A stretch of DNA of 64,000 bases, taken from Roseibium litorale. GTDB taxonomy: Bacteria > Pseudomonadota > Alphaproteobacteria > Rhizobiales > Stappiaceae. A model generated the notes under the pieces. The model saw nothing but the letters and a program-made list of their open reading frames with translations, was not told where the DNA came from and made no database searches. Position numbers and translations under genes: made by a program. Where the stretch lies: NCBI RefSeq assembly GCF_014842915.1, contig NZ_JACYXI010000008.1, positions 62,001 to 126,000 on the forward strand, read 5' to 3'. Of the stretch, positions 32,516 to 40,726 are shown piece by piece (position 1 is the first letter of the stretch; each line of letters starts with the position of its first letter).

Positions 32516-33574
32516 ATGTCAACGAAAAAGTTATCGATAACTTTTTCGCGTCTGGATGCTGACTTGAACAATAAAAACAATAAGATAAGCCTATCCATGG
32601 TGGCGGAAGCGGCAGGCGTTTCCAAAATGACGGCAAGCCGTGTGCTCCGGAACGAGGGCGGCTTCTCGCCCCAGACCAGGGACCGTGTTCTGGCCGAGGT
32701 CGAGCGTCTGGGCTACCTGCCCAACCGGATCGCGGCGGTGTTTTCCGGCGATCAGAAATCGACCTTCATCGGCGTCAGCATTCCCGACCTTGGCAATGAG
32801 GTCTTCACCCATGTTCTGGAAGGCATCGACCGCAAGCTCTCCGCGTTCGGTCACCAGACCGTTCTGGGCATGACCCAGCGTGTGGCCGGGGAGGAGGAGA
32901 AATGGATCGGGACCGTGCTGTCCTGGCAGCCCGCCGGGCTGATCCTGACCGGTGTGTCCCATGCGCCGCGCGTGCAGCAGATGCTGGAGGCGGCGGATCT
33001 GCCTGTCGTCGAGATCTGGGAGCTGAGCGCAACGCCCTTCGACATGTGCGTGGGTCTTGACCACGAGGCCAGCGGACGGGCCATGGGGCGCTATCTGGTC
33101 TCAAAGGGATACAAGCATTTCGGCTATGTCGGCACCCATCATGATGCCGCAAACGCCGCTGCTGCCCGTCTCAGCGGCTTCGGCGAGGCGGTCAAAGCGG
33201 GCGAAGGCCGGCTGAAGAAACAGCTGCTTCTGAACGACGTGCCCGGTTTCTACACCGGCTACTATGGTGTCGAGCAGCTGCTGTCCAGCGCCCCGGAAAC
33301 CGAGGTCGTGTTCTTCCAGAACGACAATATGGCCATGGGCGCGATCCAGTTTTGCCAGGCCAAGGGCATTTCCGTGCCGGGAGACCTTGGCATCGCCGGC
33401 TGGGGCGAACTGCCCATTGCCTCCGTCCTGCCCTACCGGCTCACCACCGTCCGGGTGAACCACCTGCGCATCGGCCAGGCCGCCGCCGAAAAACTGCTCC
33501 TGCGCATCAGCGGCGATAGCGTCGATCCGGTGACCGACGTGGGATTCCAGCTGATCGAGGGGGAGACGGTGTGA
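32516..33574 (+). CDS. LacI-family regulator of the ribose-type ABC operon
   Basis: Up to 352 residues. The HTH ISLSMVAEAAGVSKMTASRVL begins only at about residue 25, so the protein has an unusually long N-terminal tail, or really starts downstream (for example the TTG at 32564). The effector domain has LacI landmarks SKGYKHFGYVGT, VVFFQNDNMAMGAIQFCQ and GIAGWGELPIASV. It is divergent from the ribose-type operon. A 26-bp perfect palindrome overlaps the first codons of the longer form, so autoregulation is likely. Confidence 0.9.
   Translation: MSTKKLSITFSRLDADLNNKNNKISLSMVAEAAGVSKMTASRVLRNEGGFSPQTRDRVLAEVERLGYLPNRIAAVFSGDQKSTFIGVSIPDLGNEVFTHVLEGIDRKLSAFGHQTVLGMTQRVAGEEEKWIGTVLSWQPAGLILTGVSHAPRVQQMLEAADLPVVEIWELSATPFDMCVGLDHEASGRAMGRYLVSKGYKHFGYVGTHHDAANAAAARLSGFGEAVKAGEGRLKKQLLLNDVPGFYTGYYGVEQLLSSAPETEVVFFQNDNMAMGAIQFCQAKGISVPGDLGIAGWGELPIASVLPYRLTTVRVNHLRIGQAAAEKLLLRISGDSVDPVTDVGFQLIEGETV
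32523..32548. promoter_or_regulatory. 26-bp perfect palindrome centred on ATCGAT, LacI-type operator
   Basis: Each half is CGAAAAAGTTATC or its complement, so the full site is symmetric over 26 bp and contains the GTTATCGATAAC core at its centre. It begins 7 nt after the ATG at 32516. Confidence 0.8.
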
Positions 33575-33598
33575 GGGGTTGGGTCCTTATACGAGAAC

Positions 33599-34648
33599 TC
33601 ACGTCGTGTTGCCGCGGTGGAAGGTAAGGGGGCAGGTGATCGGCTGGTCCGGGGAGCGGCCAGCCATCAGCTCCAGCACCGCATTGGCCACATCCTGTCC
33701 CAGTTTCCAGCCATCGGTGCTGATGGTTGTCAGGCGGGTGCGGATGGTCTGTTCGCGCGAGGTGCCGTTGAAACCCATCACCTTCACGTCGTCCGGCACC
33801 CTGTAGCCAGCCGCCAGCAGCGTTCTCAGACCGCCGATGGCCATGGCATCGTTGAGATAGAAAATCCCCTCGATCCCCGGATAGGTCTCCAGAAGCCTGC
33901 GGGTGAGGATCTCGCCGCTTTCCGCCTGGCGCGGCAGGTGCTCATCGGTGATCAGTGCGGTCTCTGCACCTTTCGCCCGCATGCAGCCCGCAAAGCTTTC
34001 CATCCGCCGCCCTGCGCAGAGATCCTTTCCGGTTTCCGCTCCAATATAGGCAACTTTCCGCAAACCGAGGTCGTGGAAGTGGCTAGCCGCGATCTTACCC
34101 GCCTCGATGTGGGATGGTCCGGCGCTTACTGGCCCGCCCGTGTCGTCGCCGTCCCAGATCTGGACATGGGCTACCCCCATGCGCCGGATCAGTTTTTGCG
34201 CCTGCGCTGTTGAGGCGATCCCGCCGCTGCGAATGAGGAACGCCGGGCGCAAGGCCAGAAGGTCGTGGATCTGCCGCTCCTCCACCTGCGGATCCATCCG
34301 GCTTTCCGCGATGAACAGGGACAGGGACGCGTCATCCAGCAAGCTGTGCAGGCTGCTGAGGATCTCGCTGTAGATCGCATCGGCAATCGATGGAATCAGC
34401 ACAGCCCCGAGCATGCTCTTGCGGGCGCTGAGCGCCCCGGCCAAACGGTTCGGCACGTAGCCGAGGGATCCGGCAGCTGCGAAAATGCGCTTCTGGGTCT
34501 CGGGTGAAATGGCTCCGGTGCCGCGCAGCACCTTGGATACCGTCATGGTGCTGACACCTGCCGCGCGAGCCACATCCGCCAGCGTCACGGTCTCCCGGCT
34601 GCGGCTTGCGGGCAAGGGCGGGGCGTTTTCTGAAATGTGCTCGGCCAT
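33599..34648 (-). CDS. LacI-family regulator, probable controller of the adjacent TRAP/sugar-acid genes
   Basis: A 349-residue regulator. The HTH VTLADVARAAGVSTMTVSKVL is at about residues 21-41, hinge LGYVPNRLAGALSARKSMLGAVLIPSI. The effector domain contains DLGLRKVAYIGAETG, GIFYLNDAMAIGGLRTLLAAG and VMGFNGTSREQTIRTRLTTIST. This GntR/IdnR-like layout fits regulation of gluconate or idonate genes. It is divergent from the TRAP operon; two GTTATCGATAAC sites lie between them. Confidence 0.9.
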   Translation of the reverse strand: MAEHISENAPPLPASRSRETVTLADVARAAGVSTMTVSKVLRGTGAISPETQKRIFAAAGSLGYVPNRLAGALSARKSMLGAVLIPSIADAIYSEILSSLHSLLDDASLSLFIAESRMDPQVEERQIHDLLALRPAFLIRSGGIASTAQAQKLIRRMGVAHVQIWDGDDTGGPVSAGPSHIEAGKIAASHFHDLGLRKVAYIGAETGKDLCAGRRMESFAGCMRAKGAETALITDEHLPRQAESGEILTRRLLETYPGIEGIFYLNDAMAIGGLRTLLAAGYRVPDDVKVMGFNGTSREQTIRTRLTTISTDGWKLGQDVANAVLELMAGRSPDQPITCPLTFHRGNTT

Positions 34649-34666
34649 CCGTTGACAATCTCGTTT

Positions 34667-34678
34667 GTTATCGATAAC
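34667..34678. promoter_or_regulatory. LacI-type operator GTTATCGATAAC, site 1 of a pair
   Basis: A perfect palindrome 19-30 bp upstream of the LacI start on the minus strand. Confidence 0.75.
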
Positions 34679-34687
34679 TCATAAATC

Positions 34688-34703
34688 AGGTTATCGATAA
34701 CCT
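34688..34703. promoter_or_regulatory. LacI-type operator AGGTTATCGATAACCT, site 2 of a pair
   Basis: A 16-bp perfect palindrome. Its centre is 23 bp from that of site 1, placing the two dimers close to the same DNA face. It lies about 45-60 bp upstream of the dctQ start. Confidence 0.75.
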
Positions 34704-34746
34704 TGCAACAGATAGTTTGTCGAACGGCTGGTTCTGGGAGGAGCAA

Positions 34747-35238
34747 GTGGTTTTTTGGCGCTGGATCTGGCGTTTCATTGACTGGGCGATTGCGGCGCTT
34801 TTGACCGCGATGATCGTGCTCGTCTTCACCAACGTGGTCCTGCGCTACGGCTTTGCCTCCGGATTGCGGCAGTCCGTGGAACTCTCGCGCCTCGGTCTTG
34901 TCTGGGTCGTCATGCTGGGCGCGGCGGTGGTTCTGCGCCGTGAGCAGCACCTGGCGGTCAGCGAAGTGGTCGAGGCCTTTGCCCCGAGGCTGGTGCCGTT
35001 CTTCCGCCGTCTGGCTTATCTGGTGATCCTGATTTCGGTTCTCATGCTGTTCTGGGGCGCGTTCCGCCAGATGAACGCGAACTGGAACAACATCTCCCAG
35101 CTGACCGGCCTGCCCTCCGCCCTGTTCTACCTGGCGGGCGTCGTCTCTGCCCTGCTTATGACCGCCATTGCCGCCGTGCGCATCGTCTCACCCGATGCGC
35201 TCAAAAGCGATCAGGACGACGGGGAGATGCACACATGA
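34747..35238 (+). CDS. TRAP transporter small permease, DctQ family
   Basis: 163 residues from the GTG at 34747, which has GGGAGGAG just upstream; a TTG 30 nt earlier is the alternative. Four membrane helices are visible: WAIAALLTAMIVLVFTNVVLRYG, then VELSRLGLVWVVMLGAAVVLRREQHLAVSEVVE with the DctQ hallmark REQHLAV, then LAYLVILISVLMLFWGAF and ALFYLAGVVSALLMTAIAAV. It overlaps dctM (ATGA). First gene of a TRAP operon likely importing a sugar acid. Confidence 0.9.
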   Translation: MVFWRWIWRFIDWAIAALLTAMIVLVFTNVVLRYGFASGLRQSVELSRLGLVWVVMLGAAVVLRREQHLAVSEVVEAFAPRLVPFFRRLAYLVILISVLMLFWGAFRQMNANWNNISQLTGLPSALFYLAGVVSALLMTAIAAVRIVSPDALKSDQDDGEMHT

Positions 35239-36515
35239 CGCTGGCGCTTTTCCTCGCGGTTCTGCTGGGGGCCATTCTGCTGGGGCTGCCGGTGGCCTTC
35301 GCCCTGCTCTTGGCCGCCATTGCCCTAATGCTGCAGCTTGACCTCTTCAGCGCGGATATCCTGGCGCAGGCCCTGATCAATGGCGTCGACAGTTTCCCGC
35401 TGCTGGCCATTCCCTTCTTCCTGGTGGCCGGGGAAGTCATGTCCACGGGCGGGCTTTCCAAGCGCATCGTGCGCATGGCGGTCTCCATGATCGGCCACAA
35501 GAAGGGAGGCCTTGGCTATGTGGCCATTCTGACGGCTATCCTGCTGGCCGGGCTCTCCGGGTCAGCGGTCGCAGATGCCGCAGCCCTCGTCGCGATCCTT
35601 TATCCGATGATGCGAAATGCCAACTATCCGGAAGGCCGGTCCGTCGGCCTGCTGGCCTCGGGCGGCATCATTGCGCCGGTCATTCCACCGTCTCTGCCGC
35701 TGATCCTCGTGGGGGTTGCCGGAAATATCTCGATCAAGAACCTGTTTCTGGGCGGCATCGCACCGGGCCTGATGATGGGCGCCGCGTTGATCCTGGTCTG
35801 GTATCTGCTTATGCGCGGGGAAAAGCTGGAGACGCTGCAACGCGCCTCCGCCCGCGAGCGGCTGGCCGCCTTCCGTGAGGGGTTCTGGGCACTGCTTCTG
35901 CCCATCATCATCATCGGCGGCATCCGTTTCGGGGTCTTCACCCCCACAGAGGCCGCCGTTGTGGCCGCTGTCTACGCCATCTTTGTTTCCACGGTCATCT
36001 ACCGCGAAATGACCTTCACCAGATTCTTCCGCATTCTCGTCAATGCGGGGCGCTCCACGGCGATGGTCATGTTCCTGGTCGGCTGCGCCATGGTCGCCGC
36101 CTGGCTGATCACGGTTGCGCAGCTGCCTCAGCAACTAGCGGCGATGCTCGGGCCGCTGGTGGAGAACCCGCGTCTGCTGATGGCGGTCATCATGGTTCTC
36201 GTTCTGCTGGTCGGCATGGTGATGGACCTTTCCCCCACCATCCTGATCCTCGTTCCGCTGCTCATGCCGGTCATCAAGCAGGCCCATATCGATCCCGTCT
36301 ATTTCGGCCTGATGTTTGTCATCAACTGCTCCATAGGACTGATCACACCGCCAGTGGGAACGGTTCTGAATGTCGTTTGCGGCGTCGGCAGGGTGCCGAT
36401 GTCCTCGGCAGTGAAAGGCTCATGGCCCTTCATCTGCGCCTATCTGATGCTCCTCGCGCTGTTTGTCGCGTTCCCGGGCATCGTCACGGTCCCGATGAGA
36501 TGGCTCATCGGTTAA
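35235..36515 (+). CDS. TRAP transporter large permease, DctM family
   Basis: A 426-residue membrane protein. DctM hallmarks are FPLLAIPFFLVAGEVMSTGGLSKRI, LAGLSGSAVADAAALVAILYPMM, SGGIIAPVIPPSLPLILVG with the PPS loop, and a near-terminal GLITPPVGTVLNVVCGV. It forms the transport core with the overlapping DctQ. A 16-bp gap separates it from dctP. Confidence 0.93.
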   Translation: MTLALFLAVLLGAILLGLPVAFALLLAAIALMLQLDLFSADILAQALINGVDSFPLLAIPFFLVAGEVMSTGGLSKRIVRMAVSMIGHKKGGLGYVAILTAILLAGLSGSAVADAAALVAILYPMMRNANYPEGRSVGLLASGGIIAPVIPPSLPLILVGVAGNISIKNLFLGGIAPGLMMGAALILVWYLLMRGEKLETLQRASARERLAAFREGFWALLLPIIIIGGIRFGVFTPTEAAVVAAVYAIFVSTVIYREMTFTRFFRILVNAGRSTAMVMFLVGCAMVAAWLITVAQLPQQLAAMLGPLVENPRLLMAVIMVLVLLVGMVMDLSPTILILVPLLMPVIKQAHIDPVYFGLMFVINCSIGLITPPVGTVLNVVCGVGRVPMSSAVKGSWPFICAYLMLLALFVAFPGIVTVPMRWLIG

Positions 36516-36531
36516 ATGGGAGGAAACCACA

Positions 36532-37512
36532 ATGAAAGCGCATCTCAAGACACTCGGGCTGGCAGCCCTCTTGACCGTCGGCATGGCGGCCACGTCCTTT
36601 GCTGAAGTCACGCTGAAATTTGCCCATGCGGCGCCGGAAACGGATCTTCAGCAGGATTTGGCGGTCTTTTTCCAGAAAGAAGTCGCCGCCCGCACCAATG
36701 GTGAGGTGAAGGTTCAGATCTTCCCGCAAGGCCAGCTCGGCAATGATGCGGCCATGATCGACGGCGCAAGATCCGGCATCATCGACATTGTCATGGTCGG
36801 TCTCAACAATTTCTCCGGACTGATGCCGGAATCGGCTGCCTTTACGCTGCCCTTCATGTTCCCCACCCGCGAAGCTGCCTATTCGGTTCTAGATGGCGAT
36901 GTCGGCAAAGGCGTTCTGGCAAAGTTTGAAGAACATGGCCTGAAGGGGCTCGGCTATCCGGAAAACGGCTACCGGAACATGACGAACAACCGTGGCCCGA
37001 TCCGGACACCGGAGGACGTTAAGGGCCTGCAGATGCGGGTGAACAACTCCAAGGCCTTGAACGATATGTTCAGCCTCCTCGGCGCCAACCCGCAGCAGAT
37101 CCCCGTGGCTGAGCTCTACACCGCGCTGGAAACCGGTGTGGTGGACAGCCAGGACCATCCGATCGGCATCACGCTCTCTTTCAAGTTCTATGAAGTGCAA
37201 AAGTATCTCAGCCTGACCCAGCACGCTTATGCGCCGCTGGCTGTGGCCATGAACCTGAACAAATTCAACGGCCTGTCGGAAGACCAGCAGAAAACCGTTC
37301 TCGATGTGGCGGCGGAAGCCGTTACCATGCAGCGCCAGCTCAGCATCGCCAAGGAAGACGAGATGATCGCGGCGCTGGAAGACGCCGGCATGCAGGTGAA
37401 CCGTGACGTGGACGGCGCAGCCTTCCAGGCACAGGTGAAGCCGGTCTGGGATGCGTTCATTGCCGAAAACGGTGACGGGCTGGTGAACGCCATCCTGGCC
37501 GCATCCAAGTAA
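36532..37512 (+). CDS. TRAP transporter solute-binding protein, DctP family
   Basis: A 326-residue exported protein with signal MKAHLKTLGLAALLTVGMAATSFA. The family pattern is VTLKFAHAAPETDLQQ, RSGIIDIVMVG, GLQMRVNNSKALNDMFSLLGA with the carboxylate-binding R169, and TALETGVVDSQDHP. Members of this subgroup often bind sugar acids such as gluconate, galactonate or glucuronate. Together with idonate/gluconate enzymes downstream, a sugar-acid ligand is likely. A terminator follows. Confidence 0.92.
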   Translation: MKAHLKTLGLAALLTVGMAATSFAEVTLKFAHAAPETDLQQDLAVFFQKEVAARTNGEVKVQIFPQGQLGNDAAMIDGARSGIIDIVMVGLNNFSGLMPESAAFTLPFMFPTREAAYSVLDGDVGKGVLAKFEEHGLKGLGYPENGYRNMTNNRGPIRTPEDVKGLQMRVNNSKALNDMFSLLGANPQQIPVAELYTALETGVVDSQDHPIGITLSFKFYEVQKYLSLTQHAYAPLAVAMNLNKFNGLSEDQQKTVLDVAAEAVTMQRQLSIAKEDEMIAALEDAGMQVNRDVDGAAFQAQVKPVWDAFIAENGDGLVNAILAASK

Positions 37513-37533
37513 GCCGGAAGATCCAAGATAAAG

Positions 37534-37570
37534 CCGCCCTCAGCTGGAACCTGCTGAGGGCGGAGCCTTT
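37534..37570 (+). terminator. Rho-independent terminator of the TRAP operon
   Basis: The 11-bp stem CCGCCCTCAGC / GCTGAGGGCGG (37534-37563) has an 8-nt loop and is followed by AGCCTTTT. It also lies at the 3' end of the convergent LacI gene. Confidence 0.85.
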
Positions 37571-37584
37571 TCAAGACCCCCCTT

Positions 37585-38601
37585 TCACCCGCTCGACTCG
37601 CGGATGCTGAGGCTGGGGGCGATGGGGATGCGGATGGGGGTTTTTTCCGTCTCTCCCCCGCCCCTGAGCAGGGAGACGATCAGCTCGCCGGTCTGCCGGC
37701 CGATCTCCGCCGGATGCGGGTCGATGGTGGTCAGGGTGGGCACGCAGACCTCGGAAATGTCATAGGCGCCGAAACCGGCAATCGCCATATCCTGCGGCAC
37801 CCGCACGCCCCGGCGCGCGCATTCGCTCAAGGCGCCGAAGGCGGACAGGTCCGAAACGCAAATGACCGCTTCCGTGTCCGGGTGGTCTTTCAAAAGCCGC
37901 GCCATGGCATCCGCACCCTCGCGCATGGAAATCGGCGGCTCGCCTGCCCCGATCAGCCGGTCAGGTGACAGGCCAAGACGGGTCATGGCCTGGATGAAGC
38001 CCCGGCGGCGGTCCGCGCCGCGGGTGTCGCCATCCGTGTCACCGCCGATGAAGGCAATGCGCGTGCGGCCCGTGGCGGCCAGATGGCCGACCATGTCATG
38101 CATGGTCGCGGCGTTGGAAAAGCCGACCACATGGTCAACCGGGGCTTCCGGCAGATCCCAGGTCTCCACCACCGGGATCTTCGCCCGCGCAAGCAGCTGC
38201 CGGGTGCGCTCCGTGTGGCGGCCGCCGGTCAGGACAATGGCTTCCGGCCGGCGGCGCAGGAACTGCTCGACGATCTCTTCTTCCTCGTGGATGTCGTAAT
38301 TGCTGTAACCCAGGAGCACCTGCAGCCCGGCCCCTTTCAGCACCTCCGACAAGGCCCCGACCGTATCGGCGAAGTTGGCATTGTTGATCGAGGGAATGGA
38401 GACGGCGACGAAGCCCGTGCGCTGGGAGCGCAAATTGGCCGCCGTGCTGTCGAAGACATAGCCCAGATCCTCGGCGATCTGCAGGATCCGCTTGCGGGTC
38501 TCGCCGCCCACGGAGGCGTGCTCTTTGAAGGCGCGGCTCACGGTCATGACGGAAACGCCCGCCTTGTCCGCCACATCCTTCATGGTCACTGTCCGCTGCA
38601 T
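37585..38601 (-). CDS. LacI-family transcriptional regulator
   Basis: A 338-residue regulator. The HTH VTMKDVADKAGVSVMTVSRAF is at residues 5-25, hinge ILQIAEDLGYVFDSTAANLRSQRTGFVAVSIPS. The effector domain has ATGRTRIAFIGGDTDG, AVICVSDLSAFGALSECARRG and IAGFGAYDISEVCVP. It lies convergent to the TRAP operon; its own promoter region at 38602-38753 faces repeat copy 2. A GntR-type role in the sugar-acid locus is likely, but no operator specific to it was identified. Confidence 0.92.
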   Translation of the reverse strand: MQRTVTMKDVADKAGVSVMTVSRAFKEHASVGGETRKRILQIAEDLGYVFDSTAANLRSQRTGFVAVSIPSINNANFADTVGALSEVLKGAGLQVLLGYSNYDIHEEEEIVEQFLRRRPEAIVLTGGRHTERTRQLLARAKIPVVETWDLPEAPVDHVVGFSNAATMHDMVGHLAATGRTRIAFIGGDTDGDTRGADRRRGFIQAMTRLGLSPDRLIGAGEPPISMREGADAMARLLKDHPDTEAVICVSDLSAFGALSECARRGVRVPQDMAIAGFGAYDISEVCVPTLTTIDPHPAEIGRQTGELIVSLLRGGGETEKTPIRIPIAPSLSIRESSG

Positions 38602-38753
38602 GGCGCTCCGCCTTGTGTGTGTTTGTTTCAGGAGTACATACGCAACTTAGGCCTCTACCGGCAATTCCCGCAGGCCGTCAGTCGTTCAGTCTTCCGGGGG
38701 AATGGGTTGCGGTACTGCGGTTCGGATGGACAGGGGCATGCACCGCAATAAAA

Positions 38754-38947
38754 CCGAAACGCCGCGGCATACGCCCCTCTCCTCCCTTGAGGGGGAGATG
38801 CCCCCGATTGGGGGGGGCAGAGGGGGGGGGGAACGTTTCCGCGTACTCAGTAAGACTGAATGTTCCGAGAGGTTGATACCCCCCTCTGTCAGCTGTCGCT
38901 GACATCTCCCCCGCAAGGGGGGAGACGGGAGCCCGCCGAACCGCCAC
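38754..38947. repeat. Palindromic intergenic repeat, copy 2
   Basis: Same architecture as the copies at 28448 and 42641, but the left arm here carries the other stem variant (TCCCTTGAGGGGGAGATGCC then CCCGATTGGGG). The right arm has CCCCTCTGTCAGCTGTCGCT then GACATCTCCCCC and AAGGGGGGAGACGGG, ending GCCGAACCGCC. The centre keeps GTTTCCGCGTACTCAG and GGTTGATA. It fills most of the gap between the LacI start (38601) and the 3' end of the small gene at 39004; no gene is visible in that gap. Confidence 0.8.
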
Positions 38948-39003
38948 GTGCCGGTAACAAGCACCTCTACCTGACATCCCGGAAACCTTTCCCCTCTCAA
39001 ACC

Positions 39004-39336
39004 TTACCCCTTGTACTCATTGGCTTCCGTGACGTGGTGGTGGATGCGGCCGTCGAAGAATTCGGCGACGATCTCACCGGTCACATCGCGGGACTGGCCG
39101 CGCACGGCGCTGGTCAGCGCGCCTTCCATGGCGGCCCGGTCCGGATAGGTGATCGCCAGGATCAGCGGAAACTCGGGTGCGCCCTCGTCCCGCTCCTCGC
39201 CGAACATGACCCGCACATCGCTGTTGCCGGGGAACTGCCGCCAGAGCGGCACCAGCCGCTTGGTCACGGCGGCCCGGAAGGCATCCGTCTTGCCGGGCTT
39301 GATGCTACCCTCGAACAGGGCGAAACGGGTGATCAT
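39004..39336 (-). CDS. Small dimeric alpha/beta-barrel-like protein of unknown function
   Basis: 110 residues from an ATG at 39336 that overlaps the upstream dehydrogenase stop (ATGA). The pattern of a short strand MITRFALFEG, a helix DAFRAAVTKRLVPLWRQFP, a strand DVRVMFGEE, then PLILAITYPDRAAMEGALTS, resembles ferredoxin-like ABM/EthD-type barrels. The tail GRIHHHVTEANEY is His-rich. Function unknown; it is the last gene of the idonate/gluconate minus-strand operon. Confidence 0.75.
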   Translation of the reverse strand: MITRFALFEGSIKPGKTDAFRAAVTKRLVPLWRQFPGNSDVRVMFGEERDEGAPEFPLILAITYPDRAAMEGALTSAVRGQSRDVTGEIVAEFFDGRIHHHVTEANEYKG

Positions 39337-40220
39337 TGGAACTTCTCCGTGTCCGGTCCCTTGAAATATTCCATCAGCGCGGCCTGGTCCTCGCCGCCGA
39401 GCCCGGCTGCCGTCAGCAGCCGGTGAACCTCCGCGCAGACCGCCGTCAGCGGCATGGCCGTGTTGGTGCGGCGGGCGAGATCCTGCGCGCCGTTCAGATC
39501 CTTGACCATGTTGTCGATCCGGCCTGTGCGGCGGTAATCGCGGGCAACAAAGCGCGGCATATATTCCTGCAGGATGGCGCTGTCGGCGCGCCCGCCCTTC
39601 AGGGCCGCCGGGATCTTCGCCGCGTCCACACCCGCGTCGAGCGCAAGCTGCGTTGCCTCGGCCACCGCCAGAAAGCCCAGTCCGCACAGCACCTGGTTGA
39701 TCAGTTTGGTTGTCTGGCCCGCGCCAACAGGGCCCATGCGGGTGTAATTGGCGCTGACGAATTTCAGCACGTTGTGAGCGTCTGCCACATCTGCTTCTGT
39801 GCCGCCTGCCATCAGGGTCAATTCACCGGTAAGCGCCTTGGGCGCACCGCCCGACAGCGGGCTGTCCACCCAGCGCAGGCCCTTGGCCGCCGCCTTTTCC
39901 GCCAGCTCCTTCGTGGCGTCCGGGTCGATGGACGACATGTCGATGATCAAGGTGCCAGGCTTGGCCCCGGCGGCTACGCCGTTTTCACCGAAGACGGCAA
40001 GGTCAACAATGCGCGGGGCGTTCAGACTGGTGATCACATAGTCCGATTGCGCCGCAGCTTCCGCGGCAGAAGAGGCCGCACGGGCGCCTTTGGCAACGAG
40101 CGCTGCAACTTTCTCAGCATCAAGATCGAACACCTGCAGGCTGTTGCCGGTTTCCACAAGACGGGTGCCAATGGCTCCGCCCATGGCCCCTGCCCCGATC
40201 AGGGCCACATTCACGCTCAT
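39333..40220 (-). CDS. NAD(P)-dependent 3-hydroxyacid dehydrogenase (3-hydroxyisobutyrate/tartronate-semialdehyde/L-threonate DH family)
   Basis: A 295-residue dehydrogenase. The Rossmann motif GAGAMG is at residues 9-14, the substrate loop DSPLSGGAPKALTGELTLMAGG at about 119-140, and the catalytic lysine K172 in GAGQTTKLINQVLCG. The family oxidises beta-hydroxyacids or reduces semialdehydes. The exact substrate is unclear; in this operon a C4-C6 sugar-acid derivative is likely. It overlaps gntK by 4 nt. Confidence 0.88.
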   Translation of the reverse strand: MSVNVALIGAGAMGGAIGTRLVETGNSLQVFDLDAEKVAALVAKGARAASSAAEAAAQSDYVITSLNAPRIVDLAVFGENGVAAGAKPGTLIIDMSSIDPDATKELAEKAAAKGLRWVDSPLSGGAPKALTGELTLMAGGTEADVADAHNVLKFVSANYTRMGPVGAGQTTKLINQVLCGLGFLAVAEATQLALDAGVDAAKIPAALKGGRADSAILQEYMPRFVARDYRRTGRIDNMVKDLNGAQDLARRTNTAMPLTAVCAEVHRLLTAAGLGGEDQAALMEYFKGPDTEKFQ

Positions 40221-40726
40221 GCTTCATTCCTCCCGATGGACGCCAGAAGCGCGTCCGTAACCTTTTCCGGCGGCTGATCGATAGAGGCCTTATGGCTCAG
40301 CTCATCGGCCTGCGGCGGCTCCAGGGCCGCAAGCTGGCTGTCGAGCAGCGCGGCAGGCATGAAGTGACCCGGCCTTTGCGACACCCGCTGTTCCAGAACC
40401 TCCCGCGTGCCTTCCAGGAACAGGAAGGTTACCGGCTGCTCTGCCTTCTGGCCGATCCGCTCGCGGTAGATCCGCTTCAGGGCGGAACAGGCGATGAAAA
40501 CCGGCCCACGCTCGCCCTTCAACGCCGCGCCGACCTTGTCCAGCCAGGGAAAGCGGTCGGCGTCCGTCAGCGGAATGCCTGCGCTCATCTTGGCGATGTT
40601 TTCCGCAGGATGCAGGTCGTCCCCGTCGATGAAGCGTCCGCCGGTGGCCTTGGCCAGTCTCTGGCCGATTTCCGACTTGCCGCAGCCACAGACCCCCATG
40701 ACCACGAAGGCGCCGCTTACAGACAT
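40217..40726 (-). CDS. gntK: Gluconokinase
   Basis: A 169-residue P-loop kinase of the GntK/IdnK family. Walker A GVCGCGKS is at residues 11-18, followed by RFIDGDDLHPAENIAKMSAGIPLTDADRFPWL, which is diagnostic for gluconokinase, then ACSALKRIYRERI and GHFMPAALLDSQLAALEPP. It phosphorylates D-gluconate to 6-phosphogluconate for the Entner-Doudoroff or pentose-phosphate routes. It overlaps the upstream SDR gene by 10 nt. Confidence 0.95.
   Translation of the reverse strand: MSVSGAFVVMGVCGCGKSEIGQRLAKATGGRFIDGDDLHPAENIAKMSAGIPLTDADRFPWLDKVGAALKGERGPVFIACSALKRIYRERIGQKAEQPVTFLFLEGTREVLEQRVSQRPGHFMPAALLDSQLAALEPPQADELSHKASIDQPPEKVTDALLASIGRNEA

Noticed and set aside
28783..32540. Two very long plus-strand frames antisense to the ribose-type ABC operon
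   Set aside because: The minus-strand genes are unmistakable RbsB/RbsC/RbsA homologues; the antisense products are compositionally typical shadows.
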